From: Bacteroidales bacterium
GTDB taxonomy: Bacteria > Bacteroidota > Bacteroidia > Bacteroidales > Paludibacteraceae
Reading direction: 5' to 3'
Length of the DNA stretch: 35,099 nucleotides
Assembly (NCBI GenBank): GCA_900769555.1
Contig: CAAGHA010000010.1
Span: 1-35,099, forward strand
Under the pieces are notes generated by a model. The model had not been told where the DNA came from and made no database searches. It saw only the letters and a list, made by a program, of their open reading frames with translations. Within the stretch, counting starts at the first letter, position 1, and every line of letters begins with the position of its first letter. The position numbers and the translations under genes are program-made. Below are positions 18,312 through 26,458 of the stretch, piece by piece.

Positions 18312-20588
18312 TTAAAATTCGTATGTTAGTGACACGCCTATTTGTCGAGGTTTCCCTCTTTGACAAAACCGATTTCCAATAGAAACAAAGTAAAAGGTTG
18401 TATAGTTGGTATTAGTTAAGTTTTTTCCCCAGCATTTGATTTCAAAATCTCCTTTTTGAAGTGCCAAGGTTGCTCCTAACTGCGAATAAAAAGGTTGTAC
18501 AACCCTATTTTCTTCATCCCAATATATCTTTCCAACTCCTTTCCAATTAGCGGAAAGTATCAATTGATCTATTAATTTTTTATTGATGTAGAAGGTGTAT
18601 TGTCCTGTTAATGCTATTGTATTTTGCGGAGCAAAAGGGACATATTTCCCTTTGTGATTTTTTTTTCCATCATTAAAGTCTATAAATTTGGCTGTTGTAT
18701 GTCCATAACTTCCGTTTAACAAGAAATTCTTGATTCGGTAAGTGAGAGATAATTCACCTCCAATACTCCTACTTTTTCCTGCATTGGTCATCATGCGTCC
18801 AGTGTTTTTTCCTTGAGGGAATACCGTTAACTGTTGATCTCGTATGTCGATATAGAATAGAGCAAAATCCACTAAAAGATTTATTTTATTGAAATCAAGA
18901 TGAGTTCCTATCTCATAGTTCCAATTGTATTCGGGGTCGTAGCCGGTTGCTTCGGCGCTATTATAACTGGTTGTACCCATTCCATCCATGTGTATGCCCA
19001 TGTCATTCATCATGTCGTTCATTAATCTATTTTGAAGCAGGTCTGAGAAGATTTGCGTATTAAATCCGCCCGATTTATACCCTTTGGTTACAGACGCGTA
19101 AATATTGTTTTGCATGTTGATGTTGTATTGAATGGCCAATTTGGGAAGTACTTCCAAGAATTGTTTTTTTTCTATTCCATCGAACATACTCTTCAGAGTT
19201 TTGTAATCTTTCATCAATAGAGTGAATTGATAATGCAATGCAGCTTCGTTTTGATACCTCATTTGGGCATTTTCATAATCGACTCTTACTCCTGCTGTAA
19301 AGTCCCAATTGCCGATATGAATTTCTGATTGATGGTAAGCTGCAAATCCGTATGTGGGTAATTGAAACTCGCTTGAAATTAAAAACTCATTTTCTTTTAT
19401 CTTTAAAACTTCTTGGGGAAAGGCTGATTGGATTCCTTTATTTGCATTGGCAAGAATTAATTCCTCGATACCATCTTTTTTGAAAAGAACCGGTGCCGAC
19501 ATTCGATTGTGTTTAAAAAATCCCCAAATACCAAATTTCCAATCCCAGAAACGATTCTCTTTTCGGTTTCTGATGGTCAATTCTTCGGTAATTGCATGCT
19601 CCTTTTGGGCTTGTTTTAAGGTGAATAGAGATAGAGGTTGAAAATCTTGATCCAACGTCATCTCATCGTCTAAGTATTGGTAGCTGGTTGTACTGGAGAA
19701 TACAAATTTCTCTTTACTAAGTTGCATGACAACTCCTTCAATTAAACTGAACCGGTCGTAGTTGCAAGGGTCGTTATAAGAAATTTCTTGTGGTTTGAAT
19801 GTTTTTTCGTCCAACAAAGCATAGGCATATCCTCCTTGTTTCAAAAGATTGATACTAAGAGTGTTGTCAATTGTAAATGAAGGAGTTGCTTTCCATAGTA
19901 TGCGACCTCGTAAACTACCTCCATTGGATTGATCACATTTTTTGGAAGTGTATGTGTTGGTAAAAAATCCATTGGTGTGGTTGAAATTTCCGGCAATCGA
20001 ATACCCTAATTGGTCGGAAGGATTTCTATATAACGAGAGTTTTGCTTTTATGGTGTTGGCTGTAGAATAGTCGAACTGAAATCTCATATTTTTTTCGTAG
20101 AATGGTGAGAGGGTGTGCAAATGCATAACGCCACCCATGGTATTTCTTCCATAGAGTGTCCCTTGAGGTCCTCTTAACATTTCGATACGTTGTATGTCAA
20201 AATAATCAAAATCGTAGTTGTTTTTATTTAGGTAGGGGATATTATCAACAATTAATCCAACTGCAGGCTGATCAATTCGTGCGCCTAATCCCCGAATATA
20301 AACAGAGGAGGTCATGCCAGAACCATAATCAGGAATATGCAAATTGGGAATCTGAGATGATAAGTCTTTGGGTGATTTTATCTCTTCTCGTTCGATTTGT
20401 GAGATGGAAATTGAACTGAAGGTTATAGGTTGTTTGTTGAGAGGCTTGTTTTCTTTGGGCTGTGTAGTTATAACAAACTCTTCCAACGTATAGTTTAGCG
20501 TATCATTTTCTGTTGCTTTCAATTGAATTACGTATAACGAAAGCAGACTAAAGAAAAACTTTACAAATATTGTTTTAAAATTGTTCAT
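18312..20588 (-). CDS. TonB-dependent outer membrane receptor
   Basis: A 758-residue outer-membrane receptor for energy-dependent uptake. After the signal peptide there is a likely TonB box (EEFVITTQ). The plug domain shows SPKDLSSQIPNLHI, SVYIRGLGARIDQP and the family signature RIEMLRGPQGTLYGRNTMGG. The C-terminal two thirds have alternating beta strands and end in the aromatic GVSLTYEF expected of a 22-strand barrel. There is no N-terminal carboxypeptidase-like domain, so it is not SusC-like; it resembles siderophore, cobalamin or metal receptors. One predicted loop is rich in Met, Asp and His (MNDMMNDMGIHMDGM). It lies between a divergon-free AraC gene upstream and a lipoprotein downstream. 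The substrate is not determinable from sequence. Confidence 0.92.
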   Translation of the reverse strand: MNNFKTIFVKFFFSLLSLYVIQLKATENDTLNYTLEEFVITTQPKENKPLNKQPITFSSISISQIEREEIKSPKDLSSQIPNLHIPDYGSGMTSSVYIRGLGARIDQPAVGLIVDNIPYLNKNNYDFDYFDIQRIEMLRGPQGTLYGRNTMGGVMHLHTLSPFYEKNMRFQFDYSTANTIKAKLSLYRNPSDQLGYSIAGNFNHTNGFFTNTYTSKKCDQSNGGSLRGRILWKATPSFTIDNTLSINLLKQGGYAYALLDEKTFKPQEISYNDPCNYDRFSLIEGVVMQLSKEKFVFSSTTSYQYLDDEMTLDQDFQPLSLFTLKQAQKEHAITEELTIRNRKENRFWDWKFGIWGFFKHNRMSAPVLFKKDGIEELILANANKGIQSAFPQEVLKIKENEFLISSEFQLPTYGFAAYHQSEIHIGNWDFTAGVRVDYENAQMRYQNEAALHYQFTLLMKDYKTLKSMFDGIEKKQFLEVLPKLAIQYNINMQNNIYASVTKGYKSGGFNTQIFSDLLQNRLMNDMMNDMGIHMDGMGTTSYNSAEATGYDPEYNWNYEIGTHLDFNKINLLVDFALFYIDIRDQQLTVFPQGKNTGRMMTNAGKSRSIGGELSLTYRIKNFLLNGSYGHTTAKFIDFNDGKKNHKGKYVPFAPQNTIALTGQYTFYINKKLIDQLILSANWKGVGKIYWDEENRVVQPFYSQLGATLALQKGDFEIKCWGKNLTNTNYTTFYFVSIGNRFCQRGKPRQIGVSLTYEF

Positions 20589-20596
20589 AACGGCTA

Positions 20597-20604
20597 CAAA
20601 GTTA
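20597..20604 (-). promoter_or_regulatory. Probable -7 box of the TonB receptor operon
   Basis: TAACTTTG on the minus strand matches TAnnTTTG and lies about 8 nt before the start codon, implying a very short leader. No TTTG -33 element was seen at the usual spacing, which would suit activation by the adjacent AraC-type protein. Confidence 0.4.
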
Positions 20605-20645
20605 GACTCTTTGTATCGGATATGTTAGGATTATAATAAATTAAA

Positions 20646-21509
20646 TTAGGACTTTTTATTCCTTTTTCTATATTCTAAAGGAGAACAATTTTCGTGACGC
20701 TTGAATTTTCTTGAAAAATAGGATTGATCCAATATATTTAGTCGTTCAGCAATTTCAGCGATTGAAAGGTTTGTACCTTGCAATAAAGTTTTAGAACGCA
20801 TGATTATGGACTCTTCAATCCACTCTGAAATTGGTTTTCCGGTATGTTGTTTAATGGTTTTATTGAGGTGGTTTTGGGTTACTCCAAAGTATTGTGCATA
20901 TTCCGGTATGGTAAGAATTTTTTTGCTTTCATCAAAAATCAATTCCAAAAATTTACTGCTTGTATTTCCTAAATCATTTTTTGATTGGCGAGCAGTTATA
21001 TTTTCACAAGAGTAAATCAAATCAAGCAGAAGTATTTTTATAAATGAATCGTTCTTTTTTTCTGATTTACTCTCTTCCATTATTTTTTTTAATGTAAGAT
21101 TAATTCGTAAAGAGTCTTCTGTGAAATGTTCTTTTGTTGGAGTTGAGGATTGTAGCAGATTAATGGCTCTGTAATTGTTGGGTTGTATAAAATCGGGCGA
21201 GAGAAAACTATTGTGAAATCCTCCCATATATCCTATACACTCTTTATAGTATTTTATGGAAAAGGGGACACCGTTGGGAATAAATAGGAATTCATCTTTC
21301 TTGACAATAAAGTTGTTGTTACAACTCTCCACCAAAACTTCTCCTTCGGTCAAAAATATAAAACTATTAATTACTGAGCGGATAATCGGAGATGGGCATA
21401 CCATTCGGTGACAACTTTCGTTGAGTGGTTTTATGGAAAACGGTTCCATATCAGGACGCTCCATTTTTCCCATTTCTCTATGTTGATCTTTTATTTTGTA
21501 ATTTATCAT
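20646..21509 (-). CDS. AraC family transcriptional regulator
   Basis: A 287-residue regulator. I use ATG at 21509; an ORF could open at a TTG 12 bases earlier. The N-terminal half has a cupin-like sensing pattern (GEVLVESCNNNFIVKKDEFLF, FIPNGVPFSIKYY). The C-terminal ~100 residues hold the double helix-turn-helix of the AraC/XylS family: ILTIPEYAQYFGVTQNHLNK, then SIAEIAERLNILDQSYFSRK with the closing SPLEYRK. It lies 57 bp upstream of the TonB receptor on the same strand, so it likely controls that receptor and the lipoprotein behind it, as PchR-like regulators do for siderophore receptors (inference). The inducer is unknown. Confidence 0.88.
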   Translation of the reverse strand: MINYKIKDQHREMGKMERPDMEPFSIKPLNESCHRMVCPSPIIRSVINSFIFLTEGEVLVESCNNNFIVKKDEFLFIPNGVPFSIKYYKECIGYMGGFHNSFLSPDFIQPNNYRAINLLQSSTPTKEHFTEDSLRINLTLKKIMEESKSEKKNDSFIKILLLDLIYSCENITARQSKNDLGNTSSKFLELIFDESKKILTIPEYAQYFGVTQNHLNKTIKQHTGKPISEWIEESIIMRSKTLLQGTNLSIAEIAERLNILDQSYFSRKFKRHENCSPLEYRKRNKKS

Positions 21510-21555
21510 GGTTGTTGTCAATAACTATAGCATTTCTCCTCTTAGCCATTATAAA

Positions 21556-21592
21556 AATGAAAAAGCGTGTTAAGGAAACTTCCTAACACGCT
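21556..21592 (-). terminator. Rho-independent terminator of tRNA-Cys
   Basis: AGCGTGTTA (21564-21572) pairs with TAACACGCT (21584-21592), extended inward by GGA/TCC past a bulged A. On the minus strand it is followed by TTTTCATTTTT. It begins within six bases of the tRNA 3' end. Confidence 0.88.
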
Positions 21593-21596
21593 CTTG

Positions 21597-21667
21597 AGGT
21601 TCCTAGCAGATTCGAACTGCTGTAAACGGTTTTGCAGACCGGTACCTAACCGCTCGGCCAAGGAACC
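21597..21667 (-). tRNA. tRNA-Cys (GCA)
   Basis: On the minus strand the 7-bp acceptor stem pairs GGUUCCU with AGGAACC. The D-loop contains GCGGUUAGG, the anticodon loop is CUGCAAA (anticodon GCA, plus-strand TGC at 21633-21635), and the T arm has GUUCGAAUC. The discriminator is U73, the strong cysteine identity base. CCA is not encoded. The length of 71 nt is normal for this tRNA. Confidence 0.95.
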
Positions 21668-21752
21668 AACTCAATTCGGGTGCAAATATACGTCTTTTTT
21701 TTATAAAAACAATAGGTTTGCGAAAAATAATTGAAAATTTTAATCATTCTAA

Positions 21753-21945
21753 AGGTAAGTTCTATAAATTAGGTCGAGATGATTTTTAAGAGCATTTGAG
21801 TCTGATTCTTTATATTTAAAAACGGAGCGATGCGTGCATTGTAACAGAGTAAATATAAGCAATATAGCGCAAATAAATTCAAAAGTGTCCGAAATAGAAT
21901 TTATTATATTTTAGAAACAAAAATCGTAATTTATAGAAGTTACCT
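21753..21945. repeat. MITE of about 193 bp, AGGTAAGTTCTATAAATT ends (copy B)
   Basis: The left end AGGTAAGTTCTATAAATT and the reverse-complemented right end AGGTAACTTCTATAAATT match at 17 of 18 positions. It is the sister of copy A at 17624-17814, in the same orientation. The central hairpin is kept with a changed pair (CGATGC/GCATTG). It ends 26 bp before the trkH start codon, so it lies in that gene's promoter region. Confidence 0.82.
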
Positions 21946-21971
21946 AAAATTTTATTTGTTTCTTTGCGTCC

Positions 21972-23438
21972 ATGAAAAAGAAAGTGTTTGGCGTACTCCT
22001 ATTAATGGAGACCTTGTTTTTGTTGATATCAGCTTTGATTGCTTTAGCTTATGGGGAGGATGATTTTTTACCTTTTCTTTATAGTGCGTTGGCGTCTGGG
22101 TTGGTAGGGGCTGTTTTGTTTTTTCCTCAACGACATGAAAAAGGAAATTTAAACAGAAAAGATTGCTATATCATTATTTCCGGAGTTTGGGTGGTTTTTT
22201 CAATCTTTGGTATGATTCCGCTACTCCTTTATGGTACAGTAGATAGTTTGACGAATGCTTTTTTTGAAACGATGTCCGGATTTACTACTACCGGGGCTTC
22301 TGTTTTGAATAATATTGATGAACAGCCTCATGGTATTCTTTTTTGGCGATCAATAACTCAGTGGTTGGGTGGTTTGGGTATTATGTTGTTCTCTATTGCG
22401 TTACTTCCGTCGTTCAATAGAAATAATAAACAACTTTTCTCGACAGAGTCTATGGCAATGTCTATCAATAAGTTGCGCCCCAAAACACAGGAGACTGCAA
22501 GAGGTATTTTGTTAACTTACATTGTGTTGACTTTTATCTGTGCCTTTTTTTATTATATCGGTCCAATGTCGTTCTTTGATGCAGTTTGTCATGCTATGAC
22601 GACTCTTGGAACGGGTGGTTTTAGTACGCATCAGGCTAGTATTGCTTTTTTTGATTCGGCATATATTGAATATGCTTGTGCTCTCTTTATGATTCTTTCC
22701 GGGGTTAACTTCTCTCTTTATTTTTTGGCAAGCACCGGAAAGTGGGATGCTTTTAGTAAGAATGAGGAGTTTAAGTGGTATATGGTGGCAACTGTGATCT
22801 TAGTAATCTTGATTTTTACTCTTTTCTTGATAAACCCTAATCATTCTACTTCTGTTCAAATGCCGAATACTCTTGAAGAGAAGTTTAGAACATCGCTTTT
22901 TCATGTTGCATCCATTTTTTCTTCAAGTGGTTTTCAAAGTAGATTCTGTGATTATGATTCTTGGGGATATGCATTTTGGATTCCGACCATCTTTATGATG
23001 GTTTGCGGGGCTTGTACTGGATCTTCTAGTGGAGGCTTTAAGATAATTAGGATAATGATTTGTATGAAGAATGTGCGGAATGAGTTGTTATTGTATATTC
23101 ATCCTAATGCAATCCTTCCTGTGAAATTATCTAAGCATGTAGTTGGCTTTGAGGTGGTTATGAGAACCTTGGCTTTCTTGTTTATTTTTACTGCGTTGAT
23201 ATTGTTTGGAACTATGTTGCTAACTTTCTGTGGATTGTCCTTTGATACAGCTTTTGGGTCGTGTATTTCGGCTATCAGTAATACCGGACCGGGGTTTGCT
23301 GCAACGGGTCCGGCTTTAAATTATTCAGAAATAAGTGATGTGGCAAAGTGGATTTTATCGTTCCTGATGTTGATGGGACGTTTGGAAATATATACCATTT
23401 TATTAATTTTTAATCCTCACTTTTGGAATGACAAGTAG
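21972..23438 (+). CDS. trkH: TrkH family potassium uptake protein
   Basis: A 488-residue integral membrane K+ transporter subunit of the TrkH/KtrB superfamily, with four pseudo-repeated M1-P-M2 pore units. The selectivity-filter segments are visible as MSGFTTTGAS, TTLGTGGFSTH, CTGSSSGGFK and SNTGPGFAATG, each with the essential Gly. About ten to twelve hydrophobic segments fit the family, as does the length. The cytosolic partner TrkA is not adjacent. The start is ATG 21972, preceded by a weak -7-like TTTCTTTG at 21959-21966 just past MITE copy B. It overlaps the start region of map and probably heads a trkH-map-zinc-ribbon operon. Confidence 0.93.
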   Translation: MKKKVFGVLLLMETLFLLISALIALAYGEDDFLPFLYSALASGLVGAVLFFPQRHEKGNLNRKDCYIIISGVWVVFSIFGMIPLLLYGTVDSLTNAFFETMSGFTTTGASVLNNIDEQPHGILFWRSITQWLGGLGIMLFSIALLPSFNRNNKQLFSTESMAMSINKLRPKTQETARGILLTYIVLTFICAFFYYIGPMSFFDAVCHAMTTLGTGGFSTHQASIAFFDSAYIEYACALFMILSGVNFSLYFLASTGKWDAFSKNEEFKWYMVATVILVILIFTLFLINPNHSTSVQMPNTLEEKFRTSLFHVASIFSSSGFQSRFCDYDSWGYAFWIPTIFMMVCGACTGSSSGGFKIIRIMICMKNVRNELLLYIHPNAILPVKLSKHVVGFEVVMRTLAFLFIFTALILFGTMLLTFCGLSFDTAFGSCISAISNTGPGFAATGPALNYSEISDVAKWILSFLMLMGRLEIYTILLIFNPHFWNDK

Positions 23439-23458
23439 TGAGTAATTATTCTAAGGTT

Positions 23459-24316
23459 ATGGCTAAATCAAATAGCAGGAAATGGTTTGTTCGTGCAGGA
23501 CAAGTGCCTACGGATTTTGAACTGAAAATGATGGAATTTGAACGCAAAGGGTTTCTTGTTCCTTCTCGTAAATTAATAAAAAATGCAGAGCAAATAGAGG
23601 GTATCAGACAGAGTGGTATTGTTAATACCGGAGTCTTGGACTTAATTGAAAAAGAGATAAAAGAGGGGATGACTACAGATGAAATTGATCGCTTGGTTTA
23701 TGATTATACAACTGCTCATGGTGCTATTCCTGCTCCATTAAATTATGGTGGTTTCCCTAAAAGTGTTTGTACCTCCATTAATGAGGTTGTTTGTCATGGT
23801 ATTCCTTCTAAAAATAGAGTTCTCAAAGAGGGGGATATCATAAATGTAGATGTTTCTACTATCTTAAATAATTTTTATTCTGATGCTTCTCGAATGTTTT
23901 GTATCGGAAATGTTTCGGAAGAAAAGTTGAAATTGGTTAAGGTGACCAAAGAGTGTTTGAAAATCGGGATGGAGGCGGCTAAACCATATGGTTTTGTTAA
24001 TGAAATTGGTTGTGCAATAGAGGCTTATGCCAAGAGTAACGGGTACTCGGTGGTTAGAGATCTTGCTGGCCATGGTGTAGGGTTGGCTTTTCATGAAGAT
24101 CCTGAGGTCAATCATTTTGCTTCTCAAAAGAAAGGGATGATGCTTGTACCGGGGATGGTTTTTACCATTGAACCGATGATTAATATGGGAAAACATCATG
24201 TGGTATTCAACCAAAAGGACGGATGGACGGTTACAACCAAAGATGGTTTGCCTTCTGCTCAGTGGGAACATACTTTTTTGATGACTGAAAATGGCTTGGA
24301 GATTCTGACTTATTAG
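23459..24316 (+). CDS. map: Type I methionine aminopeptidase
   Basis: A 285-residue metallo-aminopeptidase that removes the initiator methionine from nascent proteins in the cytoplasm. The pita-bread fold ligands are all present: D and D in INVDVSTILNNFYSDASRMF, H in AGHGVGLAFHEDP, E in FTIEPMINMG, and E in QWEHTFLMTENG. About 35 N-terminal residues precede the usual core start (LIKNAEQIEGIRQSG), which is a little longer than E. coli Map. I choose ATG 23459 with AAGG six bases upstream; a GTG at 23438, overlapping the trkH stop, would add seven residues. Either way it is tightly coupled to trkH. Confidence 0.94.
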   Translation: MAKSNSRKWFVRAGQVPTDFELKMMEFERKGFLVPSRKLIKNAEQIEGIRQSGIVNTGVLDLIEKEIKEGMTTDEIDRLVYDYTTAHGAIPAPLNYGGFPKSVCTSINEVVCHGIPSKNRVLKEGDIINVDVSTILNNFYSDASRMFCIGNVSEEKLKLVKVTKECLKIGMEAAKPYGFVNEIGCAIEAYAKSNGYSVVRDLAGHGVGLAFHEDPEVNHFASQKKGMMLVPGMVFTIEPMINMGKHHVVFNQKDGWTVTTKDGLPSAQWEHTFLMTENGLEILTY

Positions 24317-24327
24317 TGGTTCTATCT

Positions 24328-24558
24328 ATGAGATGTTACAATTGTGGGCGAGACCTCCCGGATAATTCAAAAGTTTGTTTGGGGTGCGGGAAGAGAGTGG
24401 GCGAGAGTGCCTCTAAAAGTAAAGATACTTTTACCGGAACTGCTCCTAATAATAAGATAAAAAAGAATAGGGAAAATCGTTTCCGAATTCCCCTATTTAT
24501 TGGTCTCATGATTTCATTAATCTATCTGCTGATACTTTATTTTTTAGCAAATAGGTAA
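24328..24558 (+). CDS. Small zinc-ribbon membrane protein
   Basis: A 76-residue protein with an N-terminal zinc ribbon (MRCYNCGRDLPDNSKVCLGC, two CxxC pairs about twelve residues apart) and one C-terminal transmembrane segment (IPLFIGLMISLIYLLILYFL). The middle is polar and basic. This is the common zinc-ribbon-plus-helix layout; the function is unknown. I use ATG 24328; a GTG at 24316 overlapping the map stop would add four residues. It lies 11 bp downstream of map in the same operon and ends three bases before the convergent nadB stop. Confidence 0.75.
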   Translation: MRCYNCGRDLPDNSKVCLGCGKRVGESASKSKDTFTGTAPNNKIKKNRENRFRIPLFIGLMISLIYLLILYFLANR

Positions 24559-24561
24559 TTG

Positions 24562-26184
24562 TTAACAATTCTTCCCAACTGATTTCAGTAACCCATCAAT
24601 GTCGTAACAATTGAGATGATTGTTTTTCTTTGGATAGTCAATCGTATAATGCAAACCTCGACTCTCTTTTCGTTTCATGGCTGAAGTGATGACCAAGAAT
24701 GCAGTATAGATAATATTCCTAAGTTCGCAAATCTCTTTGGAAACAACCGAACGCTGGAATAGATTTTCTGTTTCGTGAAAAATAATCTCCAATCTGTCGT
24801 AAGCCCTTTTTAAACGAAGATTTGAGCGAACAATTCCTACGTAAGAGTTCATAATTTGATTTACTTCTTTCACACTCTGAGTAATTAGCACCATCTCTTC
24901 ATTCAATGAAGTTCCTTCGTCATTCCACTCCGGAATAGCTTCATTCCAACTTAATGTAGATAGTATTTTTAAAGAGTCTTTCGCTGCCGCGTCTGCATAA
25001 ACAATAGCTTCACTCAATGAATTTGATGCTAAACGATTGGCTCCATGTAATCCGGTGCGAGAGCACTCTCCGGCTGCGTACAACCTGTTAATTGTGGTCC
25101 GTGCATTTAAATCTACTTTGATGCCTCCGCATAAATAGTGTGCTGCAGGTGCAACAGGAATATAATCTTTGGTAATGTCGATTCCCAATGAAAGACACTT
25201 ATGATAGATGGTCGGAAAGCCTTCTTTTGTCTCCTCTGCATCTTTATGGGTTATGTCCAAATAAACATGATCTTCACCGGAAATCTTTAATTCATTGTCA
25301 ATAGCTCTTGCTACAATATCACGTGGAGCCAAAGACTCGCGGGGGTCATATTTAATCATGAAAGCTTCGCCTGCTTTGTTTCGCAATATACCTCCGTATC
25401 CTCGCATTGCTTCCGTGATTAGGAAAGATGGACGTTCGTTGGGATTGTACAGGGCTGTTGGATGAAATTGAACAAATTCCATATCTTCTACCAACCCCTT
25501 TGCTCGATAAACCATCGCAATACCATCTCCTGTTGCTACCGATGGGTTGGTTGTTGTTTGATAGATATTCCCGATACCTCCGGTGGCAATCATCGTAATT
25601 TTTGAGAGGAATGTGATGACATGGTTGGTCCGAATGTCTAAGACGTATGCTCCGTAACATTCAATGTTGGGAGTTGTATGTTTGACAACCTGACCAAGAT
25701 GGTGTTGGGTTAATATTTCAATGGCAAAGTGCTGGTCGTAAATATCAATGTTAGGATGATTTTTTACTGTCTCTATTAAACTATCTTGTATCTCCTCTCC
25801 GGTGTTGTCTTTGTGGTGTAAAATGCGGAAATCAGAGTGCCCCCCTTCTTTATGCAAGTCAAAATCACCGGATTCATTTTTATCAAAGTCAACACCCCAT
25901 GATAGTAATTGTTTAATCTGTTCAGGAGCACCTTCTATTACTTTCTTTACAACAGCTTCATCGCAAATTCCATCTCCGGCAATTAAAGTGTCCTTTATGT
26001 GGTGAGAGAATTCATCAGTAGGTTTTGTTACTGATGCAATACCTCCTTGCGCAAAATGTGTGTTAGCCTCCTCCATATTGGTTTTACAAAGAATGGCAAC
26101 CTTCCCTTTATCTGCTACTTTTAAAGCAAAACTCATACCGGCAATTCCGGATCCGATTACAAGAAAATCGTATTTTTTTACCAT
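24562..26184 (-). CDS. nadB: L-aspartate oxidase
   Basis: A 540-residue FAD enzyme that oxidises L-aspartate to iminoaspartate, the first step of de novo NAD synthesis. The N-terminal Rossmann motif is VIGSGIAGMSFAL (G11, G13, G16). Further family landmarks are THFAQGGIA, HKEGGHSDFRILHHKDNTG, FVQFHPTAL, TEAMRGYGGILRN, APAAHYLCGGI and GLHGANRLASNSL. The RxxE-type catalytic region and the length fit NadB rather than succinate dehydrogenase or fumarate reductase. The usual partners nadA and nadC are not adjacent here. The downstream neighbour is convergent with almost no gap. Confidence 0.95.
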   Translation of the reverse strand: MVKKYDFLVIGSGIAGMSFALKVADKGKVAILCKTNMEEANTHFAQGGIASVTKPTDEFSHHIKDTLIAGDGICDEAVVKKVIEGAPEQIKQLLSWGVDFDKNESGDFDLHKEGGHSDFRILHHKDNTGEEIQDSLIETVKNHPNIDIYDQHFAIEILTQHHLGQVVKHTTPNIECYGAYVLDIRTNHVITFLSKITMIATGGIGNIYQTTTNPSVATGDGIAMVYRAKGLVEDMEFVQFHPTALYNPNERPSFLITEAMRGYGGILRNKAGEAFMIKYDPRESLAPRDIVARAIDNELKISGEDHVYLDITHKDAEETKEGFPTIYHKCLSLGIDITKDYIPVAPAAHYLCGGIKVDLNARTTINRLYAAGECSRTGLHGANRLASNSLSEAIVYADAAAKDSLKILSTLSWNEAIPEWNDEGTSLNEEMVLITQSVKEVNQIMNSYVGIVRSNLRLKRAYDRLEIIFHETENLFQRSVVSKEICELRNIIYTAFLVITSAMKRKESRGLHYTIDYPKKNNHLNCYDIDGLLKSVGKNC

Positions 26185-26377
26185 CTTAATATATTTTTAA
26201 AGTATCTTCTTTTTTTTGTCTATTGACCTTGCTATCGTATTGTTTGAGACAAATTTAAAAAATAATTTAAATTACCAAGTCTCAATTGAGTGGAAATTTT
26301 TAGCAATTTATAATACTCCCTAAATTTAGGTGATGACAATGATTTTGATAAAAAAACGTTGGCAGAATTAATTTGGG

Positions 26378-26441
26378 TAGGTCATATAAATCCGGGCGAG
26401 ATGCTTTTGAATAGCATTTTTATAATAATTTTATTTACCTT
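26378..26441. repeat. Decayed MITE related to the AGGTAAGTTCTATAAATT family
   Basis: TAGGTCATATAAATCCGG, then GCGAGATGCTTTTGAATAGC and ATTT, align with the first ~45 bp of copies A and B (both have GTCGAGATGATTTT followed by AAGAGCATTTG) with several mismatches and a small gap. The segment ends in TTTACCT, like the right end of copy B, which suggests a large internal deletion. It lies directly upstream of the 26459 gene. Confidence 0.5.
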
Positions 26442-26443
26442 TG
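26436..26443 (+). promoter_or_regulatory. Probable -7 box of the metallopeptidase-effector gene
   Basis: TACCTTTG is a perfect TAnnTTTG match, 15 nt before the ATG at 26459. The nearest TTTG upstream (26406-26409) is 26 bp away, longer than usual. The box coincides with the right edge of the decayed MITE. Confidence 0.5.
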
Positions 26444-26458
26444 CGACGAAATAAAAAC

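Noticed and set aside
26441..26458. TTG start at 26441 for the metallopeptidase gene
   Set aside because: It falls in the -7 box and would add charged residues (MRRNKN) before a normal signal peptide that begins at the ATG at 26459.
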